NCBI GenBank assembly: GCA_021397835.1
Contig: JAJFZO010000065.1
Coordinates: forward strand, 558,001 to 622,000
Length of the DNA: 64,000 nt
DNA from: Moringa oleifera
Taxonomy: Eukaryota; Streptophyta; Magnoliopsida; Brassicales; Moringaceae
Direction of reading: 5' to 3'
Part shown: in pieces, positions 37,301 through 48,750 of the stretch
Position numbering within the stretch: position 1 is the first letter of the stretch
Layout: each line of letters opens with the position of its first letter
Notes under the pieces: generated by a model
Told to the model about the DNA's origin: nothing
Database searches by the model: none
What the model saw: the letters and a program-made list of their open reading frames with translations, nothing else
Translations under genes and position numbers: made by a program

Positions 37301-40300
37301 AATCTTAACTGCTATGAATAGTTGATATTGAGTAAGAACCTTATTCATTTGAACTTCCCGCTGCTTCTTCTAAAATTTAGCTCCTTGTTACATGTATCTT
37401 AAAGATATGAATTCTATGTTGTGAAAACTTTTGTGATAATATAACTGTGGATGTCAACTTTGCATAATATCATGAGGGCACATATTTTACTCCAACATGT
37501 GAGCAACTTGAAATTATCATGTCATTACATCTTATAATATTTCTTAATCTGCACGTTCTTTTTTTGTCTAAATTGTCAAACATATTTACCGTTCTAATGG
37601 GTTACTGTTGAACTGCTACTTGTAATTCTTTCTCGGTGATGTCTTTGGAATCCTTTACATTTGCAGTTGAGAAGACTTTGGTCTGAAGGGAAATATGTGC
37701 CAGGCATCCCTCTGGATGAGATTCCAGATTTAAATTCCTGTCTATTGTATCAGCAGTTGCAGGTTATGAACTGTTGTCTTTCCAGGAAAAGGCGCCACAC
37801 TGTTGCAACTGAATCATTAGATGCTGTCTTGAGGGAAGCCACTAGAGATGTTAATGAATCAGCTGTTGCTACAGGCATGGTTTCTTCAAGCCCTCTCTTG
37901 TATGCAAGAACTAGTAATGGAGAACTTGTTCTCCGCATGGGGGCTGACCGTCAGATGGATAAATTAACAATGTTGGAAACCGGTGAACCCGTATACTCCC
38001 CTGTTACTCAGGTTTGGTTAATGATTTTGCTGAAAGATTACTTCCGGTTTTAACCCTACTGCTATGATTCTGATGTATGTCCATCAAGCCCAATGTAGGA
38101 AGGACCTTTGCTCACAGAAGATCTTATCAGAGAAACAGAGGAGTTGGTGCTTCGAACAGGGAGGTGAGTAGAGCTTAGGGATTTTTTTGTTTTTTTTTTT
38201 CCTACATGGGTCCCTATTTGAATATTTTAGGTATATGGTTCCCCTGTGTAAAATTATATTTGATGTTTCTTTGGATGCTGAAATACCTCTGATGTGATGT
38301 TTTATTAACATTACAGCAGTTATTAACCTTTGAGAGTAGTACTTTGCATCTTTAGTATATGGTGACTATGCTGAAAAATTAATGTTCTTGTTTTTTGCCC
38401 AAAAAAAAAAAAAATTGTGGGCAACTATCCCATTATGTTCGATCAGTCATTAATTTTATCTTTTGACAATTGGAACTTGTTGAGACTATGGTGATTGATC
38501 CAGATTCTGGCATAAAATAAAGATGTGTATGTGTTGAGGGCACTATTAGATGGATGTCAATAAACTCCCAGAATCAAATTGGTAATCTTCTGGATTAATT
38601 TATCCTCTACTATCAAAATGCTTTGATCTCATGATCCATGGTTGACCTGAGTGAGGCATGGCCAAAAACTTTGGATGGATTGCAAGCCAAAAAGTGAATA
38701 GTTAACGAGCAATCTTGGCTAAGTAAAAGAAGTCATGTTAGTTCAGAAGAATATCAGAGTTGCAGGTGAAGGTTTTCAAATTTAAATGATGTTATTGTTT
38801 TTTCTTGTGAGGAGCTTAAAATAAATTTTTGGGTTAACAGACTTAATGAAGTACTCGATATCAAACTTCAGATTTCTTCTTAAATAAATTTCTCGTTTCA
38901 TTCCTTCATTTTTACAGCAAGTGAATGATAGAGAAGATAACTTCTTGGTGATAAATTTAGCTCCACATGTTTTCTGACATAAAGTTGATTGAAGTTCATT
39001 TGTTTATTAGTTTCCCTTTTCTTTTCTAGTTCCTCTCTTTTAGTTTTCTCTAACCTCATTTTTACTTAACTTTAGCCTGTTTTCTTTTCAATGTGTTAGA
39101 CACAGGATGGTACTTGTTAAGTTTATAGCTATTATGTTCTCTCTAAATTTTCGGTTTTGGCCTTCACGTTTAAAGGTGGAGTGGATAAGGAAAATAGGTC
39201 AATAATTCTTGCATCGTTGATCATGTGATTGTAAGTCGTGGTACCATGTAAAGTTTTTTGATAAAGAAAGGATATTGTGCACCATTTCTTTGGCTGGCTT
39301 AGTTTCACTTTGAATACGAAGGAAACATGGGTTTATATATCTTTATTTCTTTCATGTAAAAACTGTAGCTTTTGTTTAACAAAATTTCCTTGTCTTTTTA
39401 CGATCAGTATGGGTGCTGGATGTTCTCAACTTCTCTCTGACATGCAAGCTTTCAAGGTGATTTCAGTAATTAAGAAATTTTGTTGCAGTTTGATAATATA
39501 AGAATGGTCTCTAAGATGTACTTACTAAGTGTTATATGTAACTTTATTAGGCTGCAAATCCTGGTTGTATCTTAGAAGATTTTGTGAGATGGCACTCACC
39601 CCCAGATTGGACTGAAAGTGAGCTCTGTAACAAGGATAAAGAGTCCAATGATGGTGGTGACTCTTTGCTCCCAAGAGGTCAACTAAGTAGCAGAATGCAA
39701 AAAGAAGGTTTATCCTTTATCCTATATTTCTTTACTTGATGTGTTAATTGCATTGTAATTATTGTTAGTGGGTGTTTTTAATTGAGGAAAGACATTAGTA
39801 AATGCACATGGCATAATACAGACTGCCTGGAAGTTTGATTTGTTTAGCAGTTAGTCTGGTTTCTCTCCTGCTTTCATTGCATTTGGATTGAGATGATGAA
39901 TTGAATGTTTCTGAGATGCCAGATTTTATGTCAGAATCTGTTAAGCTGCAGGAAGCAAACGAATTTGATGTTCTGTCCAGATATAAATGATATCTTGTGT
40001 CATTGATCATGTAGCATGTTATGTTACGAATTAGTACTTTTAAGTCATTTTGTTCAACATCCTCTACTACTTATTTGGAAATTTTATTATAGAATTGCTC
40101 TAATAAATAATCTTGTTTTGACATAAGGTAATTTGTGGCTTGAACTGTGGGAAACAGCCAAAGCAATACCAGCTGTAAAACAAGCACCTCTCTTTGATGA
40201 GGATTTGATAGTGTAAGTGGGAAGTTTATTGGTGTTATAGCCACAAATTTTATATTTTAAAAAAGTAGCTTACTAGAACAGTGGCAAATAATTTTGTAGG

Positions 40301-42565
40301 GAAGGAATTCTGAATGTTTTAGAGGACATCCCTCCTACTGAGCTTTTTGAGCAACTCTTTGTTTCGTTAGTAAGTCATCTAAACGAATTAAGTATCATTT
40401 CTTTCTTTAAGTCTTTGTTAACCTTTACATTGCCAATGTAAAAAACAAGGAATATATCCATCATTTATGTTTTACTGAAATCTTTGAAACAATATTTTCA
40501 ATTCACTTCATGCATGGAAGAATGGAGAAATTTGTATATAATGTGCCTTCTATAAAAATGCTAGAAAGCATAATGGTCATCTTGGTATACCTGTGTTCAT
40601 CATCATCATCAGTTGTATGTACTAGTTAGCTTCACCTTGTTTGAATGGCTTAAATGTTGTTGTTGAGACATAAATTCCACTTATATTTCTTTTTACTAGT
40701 TAAAGAGACTAAACAGTGTAGAACAACAATTGAGCCCCTCTGAGGGAAGTAAAAGTCACTTGAACGGGAGTGCTTGATGCTTCTTTGATGCGGGGTTCAG
40801 TTGGATCAGATTTGTTAAAAATGATATCCGGAGCAAACATGTAGGGTTCAAGTAGTTCAGATTGTCAGTTTGGCATCTTCACCAGGGTGTAGTAGGCCAT
40901 ATAGTGCCTAACATGAAACTTTGAGGGGCATTATTGCCATGGACTACTTGTCAGCTTTTTGGTAGGCTGAGTGGGTTCAGTAACCACCTTAGTTGGTACC
41001 TGTCCCAGGCCATTCAATTGCATTCTGATCATATCATGAGCATTTAAGTCTAATTGGTATACTACCTTTCTTATCACGCATTTGGTGTCATGGCCTCATT
41101 CGAGTGTCTTGCAAAGCCTTATTATGGTTATCTTATCAGGGGGCCACTAGGTAGCTATTTTGTAAGTAATTGTTAGACCTAGTTCAAAAGGTAGTCAAGT
41201 TAAGTTGTAGTCTTTAACAGAGAAATGGTGAAATATTCTGATAAAAAGAGCAGAGAAATGGTGAAATATAATGTTTGGTCAATGGCATAGTAGTGCACCT
41301 TAATGCAGGATGAAATAAAGCTGAGTTGGTTTGGTCCTCTTGTTATATCTCCAGAAGTCTATATCAAATGAATATCTGACTCAGTTATCTGTTAATCTTT
41401 AGTTCAATGGCTGGAAGCAATTCTTCTGTTATAAGTGATCTCTCTATGGGAAGCACCATGGGGATTTTTGAGGCTGAAAGATGTCTCAAACACCATATGG
41501 AAGCTCTCCATTTCTATACTGCCATCAGAGAAATGTCCATTAATTGCACTGTTATCTCTGAATTGCATGTAAAGGATGTGTTCTTATAATTTGGTATTGC
41601 CATAATGATACATACTTTTTTTTTGTTACAAATTAATTTCTTTTTCATGGGAATGGTGATAATTAATTATTTGTACACAAATTTTAATAATTAATTATTT
41701 GTACTTAGATTGTAGATTATGAGTCAACAATTAGTAGGAGTTTGCAGAACTAATGACATCTTACTTTTCTGATGTTTTCAGTTCGGTTTGGGATTTGTAT
41801 TAATTGAGCCCAAATTATCCTCTAACGATGATTTGTCAAAGCTGTTCCACGAGTGCAAAGAATATGTGGTTGCCACTTGTCAGGCAGGTTCCTGGAGTGA
41901 GAAAGTTGATGATCTTTGCCAGGTAGGTCTCCTGAAAGTTATTTGACCTGAGTCATGCATGAACATCAGAGGCACTACTAATGACTGAAATACCTGAGGA
42001 TCATATGTTATGACAATCTGGATGATCTTACTTTCGAATGAAAATTAAAGTCAAAATGGAAACAGAATCCTTTTCTTTTTGCTTTAAACACCAGCATGTG
42101 CACATCTGGATACTACACAAGTAACTTTTACACAGCATAATTATCAATCTGACCTTACCCTCCGCCTTTTTTCTCCCTTATGTCTAAGTATCTCTTGTGC
42201 CTGATACTTCATGGATGTAAAAGATTACCTTTAATGTTCTTCTTTAGGTTTATGAAACAGTAGAGACTATGTTGCTTCGTCCTGAGGAAGTCTTAAAAAC
42301 TGATGAACCTGCTGCCGGTGCTGATGAACCAAGACGTCGGTTTAAGAAGCTCAGTCTGATCTTTGGTGGCAAGGATAAAGGGCAGAAAAAGCTACCGACA
42401 GAAGACCAAAAGAATTCGGAAGAGAACTCAACCCCAGCCCGACAATCATTTTCTAGTTTTTTTGATGGCAAATCATCTCTATTCTCAAAGAAGCCTCCTA
42501 AGCCTGAAACCCCACTGCCGGCTGACAAACCTTGTTCAGATGAAAATGATTGGACAATTGTTTGA
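34345..42565 (+). CDS. RAB3GAP1: Rab3 GTPase-activating protein catalytic-subunit-like protein
   Basis: 14 exons: 34345-34441, 34677-34717, 35323-35517, 36364-36461, 36782-36975, 37101-37279, 37667-38011, 38099-38163, 39408-39456, 39551-39707, 40128-40212, 40300-40369, 41782-41922 and 42248-42565 (2034 nt, 677 residues, phases consistent). It starts MEAPSFVSKARTAFHSAA. The Rab3GAP catalytic-domain signature is clear: EGPLLTEDLIRETEELVLR, SQLLSDMQAFKAANPGC, EDFVRWHSPPDW and, in exons 10-11, LSSRM...GNLWLELWETAK.IPA..Q..LFDED. The C-terminus is basic/Ser-rich (SFFDGKSSLFSKKPPKPE) and ends ENDWTIV. Animal Rab3GAP1 acts on Rab3 and is a Rab18 exchange factor together with Rab3GAP2; the plant substrate is not known to me. 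Intron 12 (1.4 kb) holds an open frame that cannot be joined in phase. It corresponds to At5g55060 by recalled synteny. Confidence 0.92.
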
Positions 42566-42771
42566 TAATTCTATTCTCATTTTTCTCTCTGTTTAGTTAG
42601 GCAATACATAAATTTTTCTTGTAATTGTAAATTATCCTTGGATGTCTGGAAGGGAATAAAACCAATTGTTTCATTACAGAAGCATGAAGAAAAGAAATAT
42701 AGCTTTTTGTCTTAATGAAAATGAATATCCTAGCCATTGGGTTGTGAAATCTCATCAGTTGCTAGATGTAA

Positions 42772-43302
42772 ACTCAGCTACCAAATACCAGAAGTCTGTT
42801 AAGGATCCTCATCACCAGGTTTCTGGTCTCCACTGATAATACCAGAAGTTTGTTAAGGATCCTTATCACCAGGTTTCTGGTCTTCACTGATCTTGTCGAA
42901 TTGGAAATACTTGGAGATGAGATCTGGAACCAGAAAATTTGCTACCCAATACATAAAGAACAGTCCTGCACTGAAATTTATAGGAAAAAAACAGAAGATG
43001 GCATAACTGTATTAAACAAGAAAATGGAGCACATATACTGTGAAACCAAAAGTGAGGAAGCCCCCGAAACCAACCTTGTTAGAAGAAAGTCTTTTATATC
43101 GCCCTTGGCCGGAGAACTGATATCAAGAACAAGGAAGCTGGAGATGCCACCGGCATTGCACCTGAGCCGCACTGCTGAAGGATCACTTTGCCTTTGTGGG
43201 AGAACCCCTCTAGTCACCCCGCGAGACACCCCAAAAAGTTCATTTCTGTTCAGGCTCTTCGTGTTCTTGAGCTGCGAGTGCAACGAAAATAATGGAGAGT
43301 GA
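42772..43302 (+). pseudogene. Unrecognised coding-like remnant, probably a decayed gene fragment
   Basis: An open frame without an ATG near its start runs from 42772 to 43302. Its second half is GC-richer than the surroundings and reads like protein (LVRRKSFISPLAGELI, RTRKLEMPPALHLS, LCLCGRTPLVTPRDTPK). After the AAAAA run at 43234-43238 the zero frame becomes implausible, whereas one extra A would continue into FISVQALRVLELRVQRK and a stop at 43293-43295. This suggests a one-base deletion in an old coding sequence. I do not recognise the family. It could instead be 3' UTR with chance open frame. Confidence 0.35.
42785..42892 (+). repeat. 54-bp tandem duplication
   Basis: Two copies (42785-42838 and 42839-42892), each starting ATACCAGAAGT and running through GTTAAGGATCC and ATCACCAGGTTTCTGGTCT, differ at about four or five positions. 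The period is a multiple of three, so the overlapping frame repeats 18 residues. Confidence 0.92.
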
Positions 43303-44606
43303 CAATGTATGCACCTCATGGTGACATACAGTTCAATTTAGTGTCGCGATATGGTTTGTGTCTTCAGAACTCCCTGCAAATTCAGGTGTGGATAATAATG
43401 TTGGAGGATAAGGTTTTTCCCGGCAAGCAAACACTTCAAAGCCTGCTTTGGGCTTTTCAACAGGCCCAATACAAACCCAATAGACCCTTATAAAGCAAAA
43501 ACCCAAAAAATCTATGGATTCTTTTTTTTTTTTTTTTGGATCGATCTCCCTGTATTCTCCTCTTCTTTCTTTTTGGGTTGTGGGGCTCTCTTCACCTGTG
43601 GTTTAGTAAGCAAGGTTATCCAACTCATTGGTTCAATCTAACCCACCAATTTGTGGGTGCATTTAGATTGGAAAGCACCTTAGGTGAACAATTTAATACA
43701 GCCAGCTTGATTATTAATTGCATGCACCTGCAATTTAAGGGTTGTGCCCAATGGCAATGTGGATTGTGTATGCCTATTAATTTTGTTAAGCCCCACCAAA
43801 ATTGACTTGGGAGAGTACTATTGACTCTAAAAAGGGAAAAACACTGCCAAGAGCATTAAACGGTTCATCTTGAATGAGTACCAATTATTCAAGTTTGAAT
43901 TGGCAAAATAATAGAGGTTAATTGAGACCCGCATCCATAGTTGTTAATGAACTTGCTCAAAAGTCCATCTAAATTCTATCATATTTTCATTTATTGAAGT
44001 TGATCTTTTAATCTTAAAATATGATTTCATCTTTATTTTTAAATACTACTTTAATTCATATCAAGTGATGAATATTATTAATTTTTTAAAATAAAATTAT
44101 GAATAAATATAAAAAAATAATTGATTTTGTTTTTTTAATTTAAATTATGATGTATCTGTTTGATCAATTACATATTTATTTTTTAATTTGATTTAAATTA
44201 GATAATAAATTTTTTATATTTATTGTTGAAATATCTCAAAATAATTCAAATAAATTTTAATTTTATTTTGTTTTAAATTCATCTCTCAAATTTAAATAAT
44301 TTTAAACTCAAAGACTATTTTTATGATTTTTTAAATTTTTTATAATATAATTTAAAAAAAATTAAAACAGTGAACAAAATTTGAAACTGCCAAGGTACTT
44401 CACTTTATTTTTATTTTTTGATACGATCTAAAGTAAATCAAATTTAAATATAAATATATAATTAGTTCAATCAATATTTTTTTAAAAACTTTGCACTATT
44501 GATTTTAAGATATATGTAAGGAAGATGGGAAGAGCTAGAAATCTTAGTGATTTCATATATCTTCACTTTCTATATGTGAATTTATTGTTATCTACTACTA
44601 ATAATT

Positions 44607-44924
44607 TTAGCTCCCAGACAACTTGGCAATTGGCATAAACTGGAGTAATTCTTCATTATACCTTACCCAAAAGTCAGTACCAAGCTGCAAGCTTTCTTTA
44701 CTCATTAACCTGCGAGGCATCCGTATCATACAGAGAGAGCTTGAAGGACCACCGCAATCAATTAACAACCCAAAGCTCAAAGTCTTCACTGTCCAATATT
44801 GTTCCTTCCGTTTCCAGTGACCTTCAAAAAGTACGTCTCTTGTCAGCTTGGTATTAAAGACTGTGGTCCTTCTGCTACACTTGCCAGCCCAGAAAGGAAG
44901 ATCACGGCCAACTTCTTTGTTCAT
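44607..44924 (-). other. Unrecognised 105-codon open frame
   Basis: An ATG-initiated frame beginning MNKEVGRDLPFWAGKC and containing RKEQYWTVKTLSFGLLIDCG. Base composition is higher in GC than the AT-rich DNA on its left. I see no domain, no splice context and no TATA box. It could be a short gene, an exon of a transcript, or part of the upstream region of the glycine-rich protein gene. Confidence 0.2.
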
Positions 44925-45401
44925 CTAACAGTCTCACCTTTTCCAGGGCCTCTTCGTTCTACACATCAGATGTAACATGAAAGCGGATAGATCATCGATG
45001 GTATTAATTAATGAATTCTGCTTGGACGACGAGAAAAAGCGAAAGAAAAAGAGCCGTGGATTGTATATAATGACATCGTCAGTAACTTTTTGGAACTGCC
45101 TCATTTAATTATTTACATAGAGATATGCATGATTAATGTCGACGAATGAAAACGGATAAAGCAGATGAAGTTCATGCAAGACTATCTTGCTAGAACTGGT
45201 TGAAGTCCACGCAGAGTAACATGATTCATATAAAAGCAAAGGAATTGCTGGATTTATCAGGGGTGGGGCATGGCCCCGGGGTTTTCTTTTTCAAAAGTGA
45301 CAGTTGGGAGCATTTAAGTGCCGCAACACGGTTTTTAGATGAGAAGATGAGCAGAATTTATGGCTTCATCAACCAGTACCAGAGCTTCATTGCCATCTCT
45401 A

Positions 45402-45407
45402 TATAAA
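45402..45407 (+). promoter_or_regulatory. TATA box of the glycine-rich protein gene
   Basis: TATAAA in CTATATAAAG, 76 bp upstream of the ATG, giving a leader of roughly 45 nt. Confidence 0.75.
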
Positions 45408-45477
45408 GCTTTCTTCAAGGCTTCCACTTCTCACCATAATCAATTGTCATCTCTGCCTGTGTCAGGAGATAGCAAGG

Positions 45478-45999
45478 ATGACGACTTGTAAGTTTCTTCT
45501 TGTTTTGTTTTTAGGTGCTCTTGCTTGCAGCATTGATGCCAGAAAGCTGGGGAGCGAGAATGGTTCTTTTGGGGATCAGAAGAACTTCCACCACGGTCCT
45601 AAATTGGGTGGTGGTGGCCTTGGTGGCGGTGGTGGGTTAGGTGGGGGTGGTGGGTTAGGTGGAGGTGGTGGGTTAGGTGGGGGAGCTGGAGCAGGCTTTG
45701 GTGGAGGTGCTGGAGCTGGTGGGGGACTAGGTGGAGGTGGCGGCCTCGGTGGTGGAGGTGGAGGAGGGTTTGGTGGCGGCGGTGGTGGAGGAGTAGGTGG
45801 AGGGTTTGGCGGTGGTGCTGGTGCTGGCTTTGGTGGTGGAGCTGGAGCTGGTGGAGGACTTGGTGGTGGAGCAGGAGGTGGTGGTGGAGGTGGGTTCGGT
45901 GGTGGTGGTGGTGGTGGTCTTGGAGGTGGAGCTGGAGCTGGTGGTGGCTTCGGTGGTGGAGCTGGTGCTGGTGGCGGACTTGGTGGTGGACTGCCTTGA
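45478..45999 (+). CDS. Secreted glycine-rich protein (cell wall GRP)
   Basis: A single exon encodes 173 residues. Residues 1-21 form a signal peptide (MTTCKFLLVLFLGALACSIDA, cleavage before RKL). A short polar segment (GSENGSFGDQKNFHHGPK) is followed by about 120 residues built from GGGGGLGG, GAGAGFGG and GAGAGGGLGG units, ending GGGLP. The mature protein is nearly all Gly with Ala, Leu and Phe and has no RNA-binding or Cys-rich domain, so it belongs to the structural wall class. These proteins are usually cross-linked or embedded in walls of vascular or expanding tissue. The repeats may vary in copy number between individuals. It corresponds to GRP5 (At3g20470) by recalled synteny. The long Ser/Thr frame on the opposite strand is a shadow of the Gly codons. 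Confidence 0.92.
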   Translation: MTTCKFLLVLFLGALACSIDARKLGSENGSFGDQKNFHHGPKLGGGGLGGGGGLGGGGGLGGGGGLGGGAGAGFGGGAGAGGGLGGGGGLGGGGGGGFGGGGGGGVGGGFGGGAGAGFGGGAGAGGGLGGGAGGGGGGGFGGGGGGGLGGGAGAGGGFGGGAGAGGGLGGGLP

Positions 46000-47379
46000 A
46001 GACATCATTCTGTCATGCATGGATCGCTGCTATCTAAGCAAATTATTGTTGAACTTTCTATTTTGTCGTACGTTGTCTGATCATGAAAGTGCTTTCTTCT
46101 TCCTTTTATTACTTCTTCTCCAAATGTTAACAGACAATAAACTCTTCCATTAAAGACCAAAATAAGCTTTTTTTCACTGTCTGTAAGCATTTCTCTCCAC
46201 CATCTCCTGGATCTTGAGCAGGCTCCATATGTACGGAAAAATAAAATCATATTATTAATGTGAAATGTTGTCTATAATAAAAGAATTATGGGTATTATAA
46301 ATGAACAATAAAATAAAAAAATTTAAACTGTAATTCAAATTTAAGATTATGAATATGTTTGGAATATTGACCTTACGTAGAAATCCCGGCTCTAAATGGA
46401 AAAAATCTATTGTTTATTTATGGAAATTTTAAAATAGCAAAAATTACTCAAAGAAAAATATATGAAATTATTATTTTCCTAATAAGTGTGGACTTACCAA
46501 TTATAAATATTATTTATATACTTTAATCATACTATAATATACAGGAGAATAATAAAAATAAATACCTCAAAAGTTAAAAATAACAATAAAATGTTTCATT
46601 TTATTATAAATGTCGAACACTTTTAATTTCAGCCGTTATTTTTTATTTTTAAAAAACCACAAATTAATTGGGGTAAGCTAGGAGTAGGTGGATTCTTCCT
46701 GTTAAGAAATTTTGCCCGATTCGCGTCCGTGGCTTGGGCCAAGAGGCCTTTACCAAACCCGGTCCAAGACACGACGATGTCGCTATCAAAAGATTCAATT
46801 ACAGCTCTGAAACCTCCAAGTATCGAACTCATTTCCTTTTTGCCCCACCAGATTCACTGACTCCGCAAAACGTGCTCAAATAACATCTTCGCGGCCTCTC
46901 TCTCTCGTCCTCTGTCTCTCTTTCTCTCCAATAACGAAATCTGCAGACCCTCTTTCTCCGTTCTTTCTATCCGGGAAGAAGACTCTTTGTGTTCTTTGCA
47001 ATAAGGTTCGGCCACTATATTCTCTCATACTCTGTGTTCTGTTTTTTGGATTGATGTCCTGTTAGTTTCCGAGAGACCTAAGCAAGAAAATTAAATTACT
47101 TCTTTTTTTTTTTCAGATGTTTTTGTCAATATTTGTCCTAAGCTTTATTAAGCTAAATGTTCCTTATTACTGCCGACATTTATTAAATCAAGTTTCCTTT
47201 AGGATTTAGAAGTTACTCTTTCGTTAGTTGTTTGCTGATCAAGTCATCACTTTTGTACCACTACGTGCACAGAGGTTCCTGTTTTCCTTAATAAATCCAC
47301 TTCTTCTCATGCGTGTTTATGGAGAGTGATGAGTTGACACTGTTTAACTTTTCTGATCTTGGAAACAGAGATTTGATTA
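46000..47379 (+). other. Intergenic region and 5' leader of OGDH-E2
   Basis: The GRP 3' UTR is followed by AT-rich DNA (46240-46640) without frames. Positions 46880-47004 are CT-rich and probably the first leader exon. A leader intron is likely from 47005 (AAG|GTTCGG) to 47368 (AAACAG|AG), 11 nt before the ATG. Confidence 0.55.
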
Positions 47380-48719
47380 ATGATGCTTGGTATCATACGG
47401 AGAAGAGCTGTTAGTGGAGGCTCCTCTGCTTCGGTTAGAACTCTATTTTTCATTTCTGGCATTATTTATCAATCTTAAAAACGTTTTATGTAAATGTGCA
47501 TGTATGGTTAAGATTTGAACATTTTTGCTAGTCTTGACGGTTTCATTTTAAGCTTTTTTTTTTGGTTAAACACCTCAGATATTAAGGTACTCATTGCGAA
47601 CAACTCAGCCTGCTGTATCTATCCTTAGAGTGACGTCTCCTGCAGGGAAGGAGGTATGGAATGCTTCTTATTTTGTTTTTTTTTCTACTTTCTTGAATTG
47701 TGCAAATATTGGAAGTGGTGATCAAATCGTATGAGAATAATTTGCTTTAACAGCTCACAACAATGAAAGCAATTAGAAAGACCTGAACTTGTTTCTAGTG
47801 GGAGTGACATTGGTGCTATTCAATGATTCTATTTCAATTACAAACTTTTTCCTGCATAACATTAAGAAACCTTCCAAATACCTTTTCTGTGAGTAATATA
47901 TTCTTTTAAATTTCTGTTCAAAAACATATTCTTACAAATTCTACATTTCAAGCATGTGAATAGATATTATTCAATCCTCGAAGTTATGGACATGCTCGGA
48001 ACTTTTCTCACCTCATTTCACCAGGTAATGTTATGGTGGTTGTTGTAACACTTGACAGTAATTGCTATCTTGCAGCTCTTTGTGATGAATGGTCTAAACA
48101 TTTTCTATTACAGGCTGCTCACTTAGCTTAAGGCTGATGAGGTTAGTAAAACCATGTTATCATTATGCTTATAAGTGTACTGGACTTTTGTGTCTTTGTA
48201 GTCTCTTTGGCATTGTCGGAAAAAAATGCAATCTAATAGCCAAAATCAACTAGTTTATTGTTTATCTGCTCTCTCGAACTGAGCGACAGGAGGGTTTTAA
48301 TTAATTGCTATTACACTTTGCAGAAACCTGATTTATACTATTGTATCAGGCGTGTATGTAGATGTGTCAGCCTATCAGCTAGACCAAAATGTAGTTTTTC
48401 CGGAACTGAGAGGTATCAAGAGGCCTCAACTTCACCCCCTCCCCCTTTTTCCCTTTTGATGAGTTTCAATCTCCTGTTTGGAACTACTGTGTGAACCACA
48501 CTAGATGGACTTCCACTGCTGTCCTTCTTTATTCATTGTTAAAATGGGTTGTGCTTCCCTTGCTGTCACCTTTTAATGTTATGGCTTGTCCCAGAAAAAA
48601 AAGAAAAAAACTGATGTAGTGTGATTGGATATGGTGCCTGACTTGATTAATTTTCTACATTTCTATATATCGTTATACAATTTCTGATCTTTGAAGTAGT
48701 ATCCCTGCTCTCCTCTCCC

Positions 48720-48750
<31 letters not shown>

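Larger units (their letters stand above)
42566..45477 (+). other. Intergenic region between the Rab3GAP-like gene and the glycine-rich protein gene
   Basis: The Rab3GAP 3' UTR is followed by a 54-bp tandem duplication, a coding-like remnant (to about 43.3 kb), a T15-17 run near 43521, an AT-rich stretch (43980-44560) and an unrecognised minus-strand frame (44607-44924). The glycine-rich protein promoter occupies the last few hundred bases. Confidence 0.6.

Noticed and set aside
41402..41569. Open frame SMAGSNSSVISDLSMG... in Rab3GAP intron 12, flanked by plausible splice sites
   Set aside because: Exons 12 and 13 already join in phase and match the family without it; inserting it puts a stop in frame, and no partner exon restores the phase.
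45727..46020. Ser/Thr-rich 97-codon frame on the minus strand opposite the glycine-rich protein
   Set aside because: It is the reverse complement of GGN/GCN codon repeats; the plus strand has a signal peptide, TATA box and a known family.
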